Assembly (NCBI GenBank): GCA_964646815.1
Contig: CAZYFH010000002.1
Span: 1-64,000, forward strand
Direction of reading: 5' to 3'
Source of the DNA: CAZYFH01 sp964646815
Lineage (GTDB): Bacteria > Acidobacteriota > Vicinamibacteria > Vicinamibacterales > UBA8438
Length of the DNA stretch: 64,000 bases
Shown: in pieces, positions 1 through 8,757 of the stretch
Layout: each line of letters starts with the position of its first letter
Numbering within the stretch: the first letter of the stretch is position 1
The notes under the pieces: model-generated
Database searches by the model: none
Told to the model about the DNA's origin: nothing
Seen by the model: only the letters and a program-made list of their open reading frames with translations
Translations under genes and position numbers: made by a program

Positions 1-121
1 GTCCCGTGGCTGAGAACCACGTATCCTAACCCCTAGACGATACCGCCACAGACCGCGCGAGACGTCAATTCTAGCAACCGACAATTTTTCTGGTCAACGA
101 CCGGCGCTATGATAGACACCG

Positions 122-1510
122 GTGGCGCGCATCATCGGCGGTCTCATCGTCGCCTTCATCGTCGCTCTCGGGAGTGCCGTCTGGGTGTCAGCCGGCCGCG
201 CTGACGCACCCATCATCGAGATCGCGCAGCCCGATCGATTCATCGGCCGGTCGGCTAGCCTCGACGCGACCGTCGAGACGCCCGACGCCGCGCTCAGCTC
301 GCTCGACGCGGTCGTCGAGCAGGGTGGCACAACGTATCCCCTGTACTCGCTCGATGCGCCGGCGGAGGCGGCCGCACTCCGCCAGGAAAGCGGCACCCGC
401 CTGCGCATCACGCGACGCTTCGACCGCGACAGCCACCCTGACCTGCGCCCCGGCGCCGCGCGCGTGATCGTCAGGGCGACTCGACCCGTGTTGTTCGGGT
501 TGCGCGAACGGTCGGCTGAAGCCGCCGTCGATGTCGAGGTAAGACTCGACCCGCCCCGGCTGACGCCGCTGTCTCGGTTTCATTACATCAACCACGGCGG
601 CGCCGAGTTCATCGTATATCGCGTCGAACCGGGCGACGCCGACTCAGGGGTTCGCGTCGGCGACCGGCACTATCCCGGTTATCCGGCCACAGGCGCCGGG
701 CTCGACGGTGATGATGATCTCCGCGTCGCCTTCTTCGCGCTGTCGCACGACCAGGACCTCGGGACGACGATCGATCTCTGGGCGCGCGATCCGGCAGGTA
801 ACGAGTCGCGTGCCGACTTCAACTACCGGATCTTCGAACAACGCTTTCGACGGTCGCGCATCCAGGTGCGGGAGCGATTCCTGCGGCGCGTGGTGCCGCA
901 GATCGCCTCGCGCGCGCCGGAGCTGGCCGACGAGAAGGTCGACGCCGGCTCGGACGAGGCCAACCTGCTCGACCTCTATCTGTTCGTCAACCGCGATCTC
1001 CGGCGCCTCAACGGCGACACGATTGCTGCCTTGGCCGCGACGACGGCAGATAGCTGGCTGTGGAACGGCCCGTTCCGGCAGCTCACCGACTCGCAGGTGG
1101 AGTCGGGCTTCGCGGATCATCGAACGTATTTCCACGACGGTGTCGAAATCGACCAGCAGGTGCACCTCGGCTTCGATCTCGCGTCGACGACCAACGCCCC
1201 GATCCACGCCGCGAACGCCGGGCGGGTCGTCTACGCAGAGTACCTCGGCATCTTCGGCAACTGCGTGATCATCGATCACGGCATGGGGCTGCAATCACTG
1301 TATGCCCATCTGTCTTCGATCGCCGTGGACGTCGGCGACGACATGACCCGGGACGAGCTGATCGGGCTCAGCGGACAGACCGGTCTTGCCGGCGGCGACC
1401 ACCTGCACTTCACCATGCTGCTGCAGGGGCGCCCGGTGACGCCCGTTGAGTGGTGGGACGAGCATTGGATCGAGGACCGGGTGTTGCGGAAACTCCGTGA
1501 AGCCGGGTAG
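122..1510 (+). CDS. Secreted/membrane-anchored M23 family metallopeptidase
   Basis: Predicted zinc endopeptidase of the LytM/M23 class, which cut peptide cross-bridges of peptidoglycan in the periplasm. The 462-aa product begins with a hydrophobic N-terminal segment (about residues 4-24), so it is exported or anchored. A long beta-rich middle part precedes the C-terminal M23 domain (about 340-450). The metal-site residues are visible: HLGFD with His348 and Asp352, and the DHLHF motif with His427 and His429. The start is GTG; no ATG lies nearby in frame. The gene stands alone upstream of the cupredoxin-like lipoprotein. Whether it is an active hydrolase or an activator cannot be read from sequence, but the metal ligands look intact. 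Confidence 0.9.
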   Translation: MARIIGGLIVAFIVALGSAVWVSAGRADAPIIEIAQPDRFIGRSASLDATVETPDAALSSLDAVVEQGGTTYPLYSLDAPAEAAALRQESGTRLRITRRFDRDSHPDLRPGAARVIVRATRPVLFGLRERSAEAAVDVEVRLDPPRLTPLSRFHYINHGGAEFIVYRVEPGDADSGVRVGDRHYPGYPATGAGLDGDDDLRVAFFALSHDQDLGTTIDLWARDPAGNESRADFNYRIFEQRFRRSRIQVRERFLRRVVPQIASRAPELADEKVDAGSDEANLLDLYLFVNRDLRRLNGDTIAALAATTADSWLWNGPFRQLTDSQVESGFADHRTYFHDGVEIDQQVHLGFDLASTTNAPIHAANAGRVVYAEYLGIFGNCVIIDHGMGLQSLYAHLSSIAVDVGDDMTRDELIGLSGQTGLAGGDHLHFTMLLQGRPVTPVEWWDEHWIEDRVLRKLREAG

Positions 1511-1567
1511 CGGTCGAGCGGCAGCGGCGACCTCGCCATCGGTCCTCGCTTCGCGGTCCAGTTCGCG

Positions 1568-1573
1568 TATAAT
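1568..1573 (+). promoter_or_regulatory. Candidate -10 box (TATAAT) for the lipoprotein/ctaA region
   Basis: A perfect TATAAT hexamer lies in the 150-base gap after the M23 gene, about 88 bases before the lipoprotein start. The matching -35 position (around 1545-1550) is poor, so this is a suggestion only. Confidence 0.3.
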
Positions 1574-1660
1574 TGTCCGGTTTGACACGTGCCGTGAGGG
1601 AGGCCCTAGCACCGTCCTGCAGGCTTCTCTCATTCCCACTCTTTGTGTAGGAGAAGTGCA

Positions 1661-2434
1661 ATGCAACACCGACCCCTCTGGGCGTTCGTCTCAATCCTCG
1701 TGCTGTCCGCCGCGGTGGCCTGCGGCGGTGGCGGGTCGGACGCCCCGGCCGAGTCGGCCGCCACGGCCGCTCCGGCGGCCCCCGCGTTCGATCCCGCCAC
1801 GGCGGGCAACATCACCGGGTCGATCATGATCGAGGGGACGCCTCCCGCGGCCGAGACCATCCGGATGAACTCGGACCCGGTCTGCACGAAGGAAGCCACC
1901 GACAACGAGACGCACTACTACGTCGTGGGCGGAAACGGCGGCCTCGGCAACGTGTTCGTCTATGTGAAGGAAGGGCTCCAGGGGAACTTCCCGGCAGCAA
2001 CCGACATCGTCGTCCTCAACCAGGAGGGCTGCCGGTACACGCCGCACGTGTTCGGCATCCAGGTCGGCCAGACCCTCCAGGTCCACAACGGCGATATGAC
2101 GCTTCACAACATTCACGCGACGCCGATGAACAACCAGGAGTTCAACACAGGGCAACCGATCCAGGGAATGACCTTCGACCGGACGTTCGATACTGCCGAG
2201 GTGATGGTGCCGTTCAAGTGCGACGTCCACAGCTGGATGAACGCGTACGTCGGCGTGGTCGATCACCCGTTCTTCGCGGTGAGCGGCGACGACGGGACGT
2301 TCGACATCAGCACACTACCGCCGGGTGACTACGTCGTCGAGGCATGGCACGAGGAGCTCGGGACGCAAACGCAGAGCGTCACGGTTGGCGAAGGCGCCAC
2401 CGCCGACGTCTCGTTCACCTTCACGGTCGGCTAG
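1661..2434 (+). CDS. Cupredoxin-like lipoprotein with carboxypeptidase-regulatory-like tail
   Basis: Predicted 257-aa exported protein. The N-terminus has a signal sequence ending in a lipobox-like VAC followed by a glycine run, so it is probably lipid-anchored on the periplasmic side. The body resembles plastocyanin/methylamine-utilisation-type proteins: histidines in an NGDM..HNIH stretch followed by C187-x2-H190-x2-M193, the usual type-1 copper ligand spacing. After it comes a beta-sandwich segment (PPGDYVVEAWHEE) like a carboxypeptidase-regulatory or SdrD-B domain. The start is the ATG preceded by GGAGAAG. It sits just before the heme A synthesis genes, so a respiratory copper or electron-transfer role is plausible but inferred. 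Confidence 0.85.
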   Translation: MQHRPLWAFVSILVLSAAVACGGGGSDAPAESAATAAPAAPAFDPATAGNITGSIMIEGTPPAAETIRMNSDPVCTKEATDNETHYYVVGGNGGLGNVFVYVKEGLQGNFPAATDIVVLNQEGCRYTPHVFGIQVGQTLQVHNGDMTLHNIHATPMNNQEFNTGQPIQGMTFDRTFDTAEVMVPFKCDVHSWMNAYVGVVDHPFFAVSGDDGTFDISTLPPGDYVVEAWHEELGTQTQSVTVGEGATADVSFTFTVG

Positions 2435-2510
2435 CGGAACATATGATCTCCGGCGGACTGGCGGGTCCGACGGCCCGCCAGTCCGCTCGCAGCCGGATCG
2501 GCCGACGCCT

Positions 2511-3491
2511 ATGCGCTGGCTGCATGCGTACACGAAGCTCCTCGCAGCGGCATCGCTCCTGCTCGTCACTGCGGGCGGGCTCGTCACGAGCACCGGTACC
2601 GGGCTCGCCGTCCCCGACTGGCCGAACACGTACGGCTACTTCATGTTTGCGTTCCCGCCATCGATGATGGTCGGCGGGATCTTCTACGAGCACGGGCACC
2701 GGTTGATCGCGAGCACGGTCGGTCTGCTCACCATCGGGCTTGCGGTGTGGCTGTCGCGTGGGGAGCCCCGGCCGTGGGTGCGACGGCTCGGGTGGACCGC
2801 GCTCGTCGTGGTGATCGCGCAGGGCGTGTTGGGCGGCATCACCGTGCTCTACTTCCTTCCGGCGCCAATCTCGATCGGGCACGCGGGACTGGCGCAGGTC
2901 TTCTTCTCGCTGATCGTCAGCCTTGGCGTCTTTACTTCGCCGGGGTGGCTGGCGCACTACGGTCGGTCCGCACCGATCGAGGACCGGACACTCGCACGGC
3001 TGGCGCTCCTCACGCCGTCGATCATCTACGTGCAGATTCTGATCGGGGCGACGGTGCGCCACACCGACGCCGGATTGGCGATCCCGGATTTCCCGCTCGC
3101 GTTCGGGCACCTCCTCCCACCAACATGGAGCGTCGCCATCGGGATTCACTTCGCGCACCGCGTCGGTGCCGTGGTCGTCACTGCCGTCATCTTTGCTACG
3201 GCCGGTCGTGTGCTGTCCCACCACGGCGCGCACCGCGAGCTAACTCGGCCAGCCATGCTGCTCGCAGCGCTAGTCCTCGTCCAGATCGCGCTCGGAGCGT
3301 GGACCGTCCTCAGTGCGAAGCAGGTCGCGATCAACACGGCCCATGTGACGACCGGCGGCGCGCTGCTCGTCACCGCCGCCGTCCTGGCCCTCCGCGTGCA
3401 CCGGCATTGGTTCTCCGATGTTACGGCTGATCGCGCCACACGCATGGGCGCCGCGGCCATCGAGGCAGCACCGAGTAGGGCGGGGTCATGA
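2511..3491 (+). CDS. ctaA: Heme A synthase (COX15/CtaA)
   Basis: Multi-pass membrane enzyme of about 326 aa that oxidises the C8 methyl of heme O to give heme A for aa3-type cytochrome oxidase. The family signature is visible: the N-terminal TKLLA..TAGGLVTSTGTGLAVPDWP loop, its repeat later in the protein (ATVRHTDAGLAIPDFP), and histidines at helix ends (YEHGHR, HFAHR, NTAHV). The frame is open further upstream, but the upstream part has no family resemblance and overlaps the previous gene, so the ATG at 2511 is preferred. Its TGA overlaps the ATG of ctaB, so the two are translationally coupled. Confidence 0.93.
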   Translation: MRWLHAYTKLLAAASLLLVTAGGLVTSTGTGLAVPDWPNTYGYFMFAFPPSMMVGGIFYEHGHRLIASTVGLLTIGLAVWLSRGEPRPWVRRLGWTALVVVIAQGVLGGITVLYFLPAPISIGHAGLAQVFFSLIVSLGVFTSPGWLAHYGRSAPIEDRTLARLALLTPSIIYVQILIGATVRHTDAGLAIPDFPLAFGHLLPPTWSVAIGIHFAHRVGAVVVTAVIFATAGRVLSHHGAHRELTRPAMLLAALVLVQIALGAWTVLSAKQVAINTAHVTTGGALLVTAAVLALRVHRHWFSDVTADRATRMGAAAIEAAPSRAGS

Positions 3492-4378
3492 AGGGCGAGG
3501 CGATCGCGATCGCACCCGATCAGCGTCGAGTTACCGACTTTCTGGCGCTGACGAAGCCGCGGCTCAACTCGCTCGTCGTCCTGACGGCCGGCGTCGGCTA
3601 CGTCCTGGGCGCAGCTTCGCCGCTCGACCTCGTCACCACACTACACGTCATGCTCGGCTCCGGCCTAGTCGCTGGTGCGGCGGCGGCGCTGAATCAGATT
3701 GCGGAACGAGACATTGACGAAGCGATGCATCGGACGCGCGGACGCCCGTTGCCCAGGGGGCGCGTCACGCCCCGCGAAGGCCGGGCGTTCGCCGTCACCC
3801 TCGGCGCCGTTGGCCTCGTCGAGCTGGCGACCGGGGCGAACCCAAACGCCGCCGCGGTCGCGCTCGCCACGCTCGTGATCTACATCGGCGTCTACACGCC
3901 GCTGAAGCGGCTCACGCCATGGGCGACCGTCGTCGGCGCCGTGCCCGGGGCACTGCCCGTGGTGATCGGCCTAGCCGCCGCGCGCGGTGGGCTCACCATC
4001 GAAGCCTGGGTTCTGTTCGGTATCGTCTTTTTATGGCAATTGCCGCATTTTCACGCGCTCTCGTGGCTGCATCGCGACGATTTCCGGCGTGCCGGATTGC
4101 CGCTTGTTGCGACGCTCGACACCGACGGGCGGCGCACCGCGCGACATGCCGTCGCGTTCGCGGCGGCGCTGCTGCCGATGAGCCTCGCGCCCGCGTTCAT
4201 CGGGATGGCGGGGTGGCCGTACCTCGCGCTGGCGTCGCTGTTGGGCGCGGGGTTCGTCGGACTGGCCATCGGCTTCGCGCTCAGCCCCTCCGCTCGCCGC
4301 GCGCGCTCTCTCTTTCGCGGATCACTCGTCTACCTGCCGTTGCTCTGGGCGTCTCTGGTAGCGGAGCGGTTCATGTGA
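3488..4378 (+). CDS. ctaB: Protoheme IX farnesyltransferase (heme O synthase)
   Basis: UbiA-superfamily membrane prenyltransferase that adds a farnesyl group to protoheme, making heme O, the substrate of CtaA. The protein is 296 aa with many hydrophobic helices. It carries the first aspartate-rich motif in NQIAERDIDEAMHRT followed by RPLPRG, then the YTPLKR loop and LPHFHALSW typical of this family. It overlaps ctaA by four bases (ATGA). Heme A synthesis implies an aa3-type oxidase elsewhere in the genome; no oxidase subunit is in the window. Confidence 0.95.
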   Translation: MKGEAIAIAPDQRRVTDFLALTKPRLNSLVVLTAGVGYVLGAASPLDLVTTLHVMLGSGLVAGAAAALNQIAERDIDEAMHRTRGRPLPRGRVTPREGRAFAVTLGAVGLVELATGANPNAAAVALATLVIYIGVYTPLKRLTPWATVVGAVPGALPVVIGLAAARGGLTIEAWVLFGIVFLWQLPHFHALSWLHRDDFRRAGLPLVATLDTDGRRTARHAVAFAAALLPMSLAPAFIGMAGWPYLALASLLGAGFVGLAIGFALSPSARRARSLFRGSLVYLPLLWASLVAERFM

Positions 4379-4389
4379 TCGCGGCTCTC

Positions 4390-4426
4390 GTGGTTCCAGG
4401 GTTCCCGGAGGTGGGACCCGAACCGT
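4390..4426. repeat. GGTTCCAGGGTTCCC / GAACC-type intergenic repeat copy
   Basis: Short member of the dispersed intergenic family: reverse-oriented GGTTCCAGGGTTC followed by ACCCGAACCGTG. It lies between ctaB and the DUF420 gene. A weaker copy (AAGGATCCAG..AAGGATTCAAGG) follows the DUF420 gene at about 4893-4920. Confidence 0.5.
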
Positions 4427-4471
4427 GATGTTGGCACTCTGGAAAGTTCTGGACCTCGCCGCGTGTAATCA

Positions 4472-4891
4472 ATGGAACTGACCGATCTCCCGAGCGTGAA
4501 CGCGACGCTGAACGGCATCTCGGCCCTGTTCCTGATGACGGGATACGGATGCATCCGGCGCGGCCGCGTCGCTTCGCACCGCGCGTGCATGGTGATCGCA
4601 TTCACGACTTCGGCACTCTTCCTCGTCTCATATCTCGTCTATCACGTGAACGTCGGCTCGGTCCCGTTTACGGGCCGAGGGCCCGTGCGGGTGGTCTACT
4701 TCACCGTGCTCATCAGTCATGTCGTGCTGGCCGCGCTGATCCTGCCGATGGCGCTGATGACGTTGAGGCGCGCACTCCGGCGCCAGTTCGACCGTCACGC
4801 CGCGCTCGCCCGCTGGACGCTGCCGATGTGGATTTACGTATCAGTTACCGGGGTCGTCGTTTACTGGATGTTGTATCGAATGGATGGGTGA
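4472..4891 (+). CDS. DUF420 family membrane protein
   Basis: 139-aa protein with four hydrophobic segments and conserved histidines (SHRACM, YHVNVG, SHVVLA, FDRHAALARW). This pattern matches the DUF420/YozB family, whose CtaM members are known to be needed for heme-copper oxidase function in Firmicutes. Its place directly after ctaA-ctaB supports an accessory role in oxidase assembly here. The exact biochemical role is inference. The start is the ATG 93 bases after ctaB, past a repeat copy. Confidence 0.85.
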   Translation: MELTDLPSVNATLNGISALFLMTGYGCIRRGRVASHRACMVIAFTTSALFLVSYLVYHVNVGSVPFTGRGPVRVVYFTVLISHVVLAALILPMALMTLRRALRRQFDRHAALARWTLPMWIYVSVTGVVVYWMLYRMDG

Positions 4892-5000
4892 CCAAGGATC
4901 CAGAAAACCAAGGATTCAAGGCGGCTTCGCCCCCAGTTTGCTACGATCCTGAACAGCCTCACCGGCTCGATACTACGGGTCCACGACGGCGACCATCTCG

Positions 5001-6263
5001 ATGCGCGCGCTGCGCGGTGCACTGGGACCGCTCCTCCTGCTCGCGGCGGTCACGGTGCCCGTCTGGGCGCAGCCAGGCACCGTGACCGCCGCGAGCACGA
5101 ATCCGTTCGGTCCGTGGTCGCCGTCGACAACTCCCGGAACCGCCGCATTCGGAGCGGCCGTGCTGGCCGCGCTGTTTCTGCTGCTCTATGGCTACCGGCG
5201 CAAGCGGTTCATCCTGCACTGGATGCTGGGGTGGCTCGTCATGGCGACCGGTCAGGGCCTCGTGTCGCTCGACTACACGGTGCGACCCGTCGGGCTGGCC
5301 ATGCTCGGGCTCTCGCGTTTCTTCGGCATCGTCGCGGTTCTCCTGCTGGTCCTGGGCGCTGACACGTACTACGAACGGCGGTGGTTGGGTCGGCGGTATC
5401 TCGTCGGCCTGCTGCCGCTCCTCATCTGGTTCACGCTTGCTCCGGTCGTGCTCGGCAGCCGGTCGGCGCTCGTGCCCGGGTACTTAATCGGCGCCACCGC
5501 ACTCGCGACCGGCGCCGTTGCCTTTCTCGCCCTGCTTCGGCGCGCGCGCCTCCTCGGCGCCGGCGTGACCGGAGCGACGTTCGCGCTGCTGGCGGCGTCG
5601 CATCTCTGGATCGCGGTCGCGGTGTCCGCCGATGTGCAGGCGATCGTCCCGCCCGAACTGTTGATCGCGAACGCCCTGCTGTATCTCTTCGCGGCACTCG
5701 GCATGCACATTCTTGTCTTCGAGGACATGACCTACGAGCTTCGGGTCACCAACCGGCGGCTCCGGACGGCTCAGGGTGAATTGCGTGAGCATGTCATCAC
5801 CGACGCGTTGACCGGCTGCCACAATCGCCGCTTCTTCGATGAAGTAATCAGCCGCGAGCTGCAGCGTCACGAGCGCTTTGCCATTCCGATGTCGTTTCTG
5901 TTCATCGACGTCGACCAGCTTAAAAACGTCAACGACACGCTCGGACACGAAGCGGGCGACCGGCTACTGCGACACGTGGCGCTCTTCCTCCGTCGCAACG
6001 TGCGGGAGGCGGACTATGTGTTCCGATGGGGCGGGGACGAGTTCCTGCTTATGCTGTCGTGCGGCCTGAACGCCGCCCAGCAGAAAACGGCCGAGCTGAA
6101 ACACGCCTTCGCGGACGCCGTGCGGAGCGCGACCGCCGACTTGCCGTCCGGCGTCGGTCTGAGCGTCGGCTACGCGGAGGTGGTGTCGCCACAGGACGAC
6201 GTCATGGAGCGGGTCCGGGAGGCGGACCAGCGGATGTACGAGGACAAGGTCGCCGCGAAATAG
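5001..6263 (+). CDS. Membrane-bound GGDEF diguanylate cyclase
   Basis: Predicted inner-membrane enzyme making cyclic di-GMP from GTP. The 420-aa product has about seven to eight hydrophobic helices (residues about 7-245), a short coiled linker and a C-terminal GGDEF domain (about 260-420). The active-site GGDEF motif is intact at residues 344-348, and an RxxD inhibitory site (READ, 335-338) sits exactly five residues upstream, so product feedback is likely. The domain opening (DALTGCHNRRFF) and FIDVDQLKNVND metal/substrate segments are canonical. The sensed signal is unknown. A degenerate HD-GYP protein is encoded at about 56.5-57.4 kb. Confidence 0.92.
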   Translation: MRALRGALGPLLLLAAVTVPVWAQPGTVTAASTNPFGPWSPSTTPGTAAFGAAVLAALFLLLYGYRRKRFILHWMLGWLVMATGQGLVSLDYTVRPVGLAMLGLSRFFGIVAVLLLVLGADTYYERRWLGRRYLVGLLPLLIWFTLAPVVLGSRSALVPGYLIGATALATGAVAFLALLRRARLLGAGVTGATFALLAASHLWIAVAVSADVQAIVPPELLIANALLYLFAALGMHILVFEDMTYELRVTNRRLRTAQGELREHVITDALTGCHNRRFFDEVISRELQRHERFAIPMSFLFIDVDQLKNVNDTLGHEAGDRLLRHVALFLRRNVREADYVFRWGGDEFLLMLSCGLNAAQQKTAELKHAFADAVRSATADLPSGVGLSVGYAEVVSPQDDVMERVREADQRMYEDKVAAK

Positions 6264-6266
6264 GGC

Positions 6267-8651
6267 TCATCGATATAGCAGGTAGGGCTCCCGGAGCGCT
6301 CTCCACTGCTCCTCCCCCGCCACCCAGCTAGCCGCGATCGCGGCAGGATCGTCCCCGGCGCGGATCCGCCGCACGACGTCGCGTGATCCAAGGAGGCGCA
6401 CCGCGGCGTCGATCTCGAACTCGTCCGGATGGAGACGCGCGAGCGCTGCGGCGATCTCCACTCCGGCGCGCACCGAACGAAGCCGCGTCCGGTCGGTGAC
6501 GAGAAGGGACACGCCGTGGCAGACCTGCCCGGCATATCGGCTCGACTCCGGGGTGAAGCGGACGGGATAGACCCGCAAACCGGGGATGACGCGGGCGTTG
6601 AGGGCCGCCGCCAGCGCCGCACCGTCCACCCACGGCGCACCGAGCTGCTCGAACGGGGTGTCGGTCCCTCGGCCCACAGAGATGTTCGTCCCTTCAATCG
6701 CGCCGATCCCGGGATAGAGCGTCGCCTGGTTCAACGAGCGCAGGTTTGGGGACGGATTGATCCACGTCAGCCCGGTTTCGTCGAACCAGTTCGAGCGGGA
6801 CCACCCCTCGACCGCCACCACCTCGAGGTCGGCGCCGATACGGCGCTCGCCGTTGAACAGCCGCGCCAGTTCGCCGAGCGTCAGCCCGTGGCGAATCGGC
6901 ATCGGAAAGTAGCCGGTGAAACCGCGCACCAACGGATCGTCATCCAAGAGTGGGCCTTCGACCCCGACGCCGTTGATCAGATTGGGCCGGTCCAGCACCA
7001 CGAGCGTTAGACCGTAGCGCGCGGCCTCCTCCATCACGTAGGCCATCGTCGTGGCGTACGTGTAGAAGCGCGCCCCGACATCCTGCAGATCCACGACCAG
7101 CGTGTCGAGACCGTCGATCATCGCGGCCGTCGGGCGCCGCGTCGCGCCGTACAACGAGTAAATTGGGAGCCCCGTAGCCTCATCCCGCGAGTCGGTGACG
7201 GCACCGCCGCGGTTTCCGCGAATCCCGTGCTCGGGACTGAAGAGCGCGCGCAGCTCGACCTCCGGCGCCCGGTGCAGGAGGTCGATGGTCGAGCGGCCAT
7301 CGCGGGCGCGTCCGGTCTGGTTCGTCACGAGGCCCACGCGTCTACCCCGCAGTCGCGCGAACCGCTCTGACCGCAGCACGTCCACGCCTGTCCCACGCAC
7401 ACCGCCGTCGCCCGACGCGTCGGCCGGCACACGCACCGAGTCGAGCGGAACGTCGCTCAGCGCGGCCGCCGCGAGGGTCGCCACCCGGCCGCGCAACGCC
7501 GTGACATCGCCGTTGCCCGCCGGATGCACCCGATTCGCCAGAAAGATGACGAACGCGTCAGCGCGCGGGTCGATCCAGATCGACGAACCGGTAAACCCGG
7601 TGTGTCCGAACGAGCGCGCCGAGAACAGGTCGCCACGATTCGCGGAGAAACGAGAATCGATGTCCCAGCCGAGCCCCCGCCGATCGCGGACCCCTGGCGG
7701 CGTGGCCGGCGCGGTCATGCGGGCCACGGTGAGCGGCGCCAGTATCCGCGGGCTCTCGGCCGAGAGCCGACCACCCGAGAGCAGCATGGCAGCAAAACGG
7801 GAGAGGTCGGCCGCCGTACCGAACAGACCGGCGTGCCCCGAGACCCCGCCCATGCGCCGGGCCGTCGGGTCGTGCACGGTCCCGCGCAGCATCACCGCGC
7901 CCGGCTCACCGCACGGCCATCCGAGGGTCGTGCACGCCTCGGTCGGCGCGATGCGCGGCACCAGCGCGGCGGGCGGTCGGAACATGGTGTCGTCCATCCC
8001 GAGCGGCCCGAAGATCCGCTGGCGCGCGAAGGCATCGAGCGATGCGCCGCTTACCCGCGACACGATCTCGCCGAGCAGGACGAAGTTGAGGTCGCTGTAG
8101 ATGAAGGCGGTGCCCGGCGTCGCCACAAGTCGCTCGTCCAACACACGGGCGATCCCGGTCTCGTAGCCGGAAAACGATTCCTCGAGCGGCAGGTCGGGGC
8201 GCAGTCCGGAAACGTGCGTCAGCAACTGCTCGACGGTGACGGTGTCTTTGCCGTGAGACCCGAACCCGGGCAGATGGCGCACCACGGGATCGGTCAGCCG
8301 AAGGCGACCGTCCTCTACCAGCGCCATCACGCTCGTGGTCGTCGCCACGACCTTTGTCAGCGAGGCGAGATCGAAGACCGTGTCAAGCGTCATCGCCTCG
8401 CGCGCGGGCACGAGCGCTCGATGGCCCAGCGCCCGGCTGTAGATGGTGCGTCCTCGGTGCCACACCACCACGACCGCTCCCGGGAGTTGGCCGGCGGCGA
8501 TCGCGTCGCCCACCACCTCGTCGATCCGCGCTAGCCGGGCGGCATCGACGCGGGGCAAGTCCGGAACCTGGGCGGAGACCATCGCGAGGCCGGCGCCCAC
8601 GCCCACTGCGAGGGCGGTGCACGCGGCCACGAGCGCGGGCGTGGAGCGCAT
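6267..8651 (-). CDS. Fusion of serine hydrolase (beta-lactamase class C fold) with NamZ/DUF1343
   Basis: 794-aa exported two-domain protein. After an N-terminal signal segment, residues about 35-400 form a penicillin-binding/beta-lactamase-fold serine hydrolase: SLTK (Ser97, Lys100), YSDLN and the HTG motif before a GSSIWIDP strand. Residues about 420-794 match DUF1343/NamZ, an exo-beta-N-acetylmuramidase family (VTNQTG, SPEHG, IYSLYG, VVDLQDVGARFYTY, GRGTDTPF). The two activities suit peptidoglycan fragment turnover in the periplasm: one domain acting on a peptide or ester bond, the other releasing MurNAc. The start is the ATG giving MRSTPALVAACTAL; an ATG at 8702 is also in frame but lies inside an inverted repeat. 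Confidence 0.88.
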   Translation of the reverse strand: MRSTPALVAACTALAVGVGAGLAMVSAQVPDLPRVDAARLARIDEVVGDAIAAGQLPGAVVVVWHRGRTIYSRALGHRALVPAREAMTLDTVFDLASLTKVVATTTSVMALVEDGRLRLTDPVVRHLPGFGSHGKDTVTVEQLLTHVSGLRPDLPLEESFSGYETGIARVLDERLVATPGTAFIYSDLNFVLLGEIVSRVSGASLDAFARQRIFGPLGMDDTMFRPPAALVPRIAPTEACTTLGWPCGEPGAVMLRGTVHDPTARRMGGVSGHAGLFGTAADLSRFAAMLLSGGRLSAESPRILAPLTVARMTAPATPPGVRDRRGLGWDIDSRFSANRGDLFSARSFGHTGFTGSSIWIDPRADAFVIFLANRVHPAGNGDVTALRGRVATLAAAALSDVPLDSVRVPADASGDGGVRGTGVDVLRSERFARLRGRRVGLVTNQTGRARDGRSTIDLLHRAPEVELRALFSPEHGIRGNRGGAVTDSRDEATGLPIYSLYGATRRPTAAMIDGLDTLVVDLQDVGARFYTYATTMAYVMEEAARYGLTLVVLDRPNLINGVGVEGPLLDDDPLVRGFTGYFPMPIRHGLTLGELARLFNGERRIGADLEVVAVEGWSRSNWFDETGLTWINPSPNLRSLNQATLYPGIGAIEGTNISVGRGTDTPFEQLGAPWVDGAALAAALNARVIPGLRVYPVRFTPESSRYAGQVCHGVSLLVTDRTRLRSVRAGVEIAAALARLHPDEFEIDAAVRLLGSRDVVRRIRAGDDPAAIAASWVAGEEQWRALREPYLLYR

Positions 8652-8669
8652 CGGGAGGATCGCCAGAGT

Positions 8670-8711
8670 GTATACCGCATGTCCCTTCCTCTGGAGAGCC
8701 ATGCGGTATAC
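8670..8711. promoter_or_regulatory. 11-bp perfect inverted repeat in a divergent intergenic region
   Basis: The arms GTATACCGCAT (8670-8680) and ATGCGGTATAC (8701-8711) are perfect reverse complements separated by 20 bases. They lie between the NamZ-fusion gene and the TPR gene, which diverge. Each arm holds a TATACT/TATACA -10-like hexamer facing its own gene. This could be a shared operator with two back-to-back promoters, or a hairpin in the leader of either transcript. Confidence 0.45.
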
Positions 8712-8757
8712 TGATGAGGCCTTTCTGGCAAATCCGATCACTACTGAGGAGTCCGTC

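Noticed and set aside
6429..8534. Long open frames antisense to the NamZ fusion (plus strand)
   Set aside because: Arg/Gly-rich composition with no motifs, as expected for the complement of a high-G+C gene.
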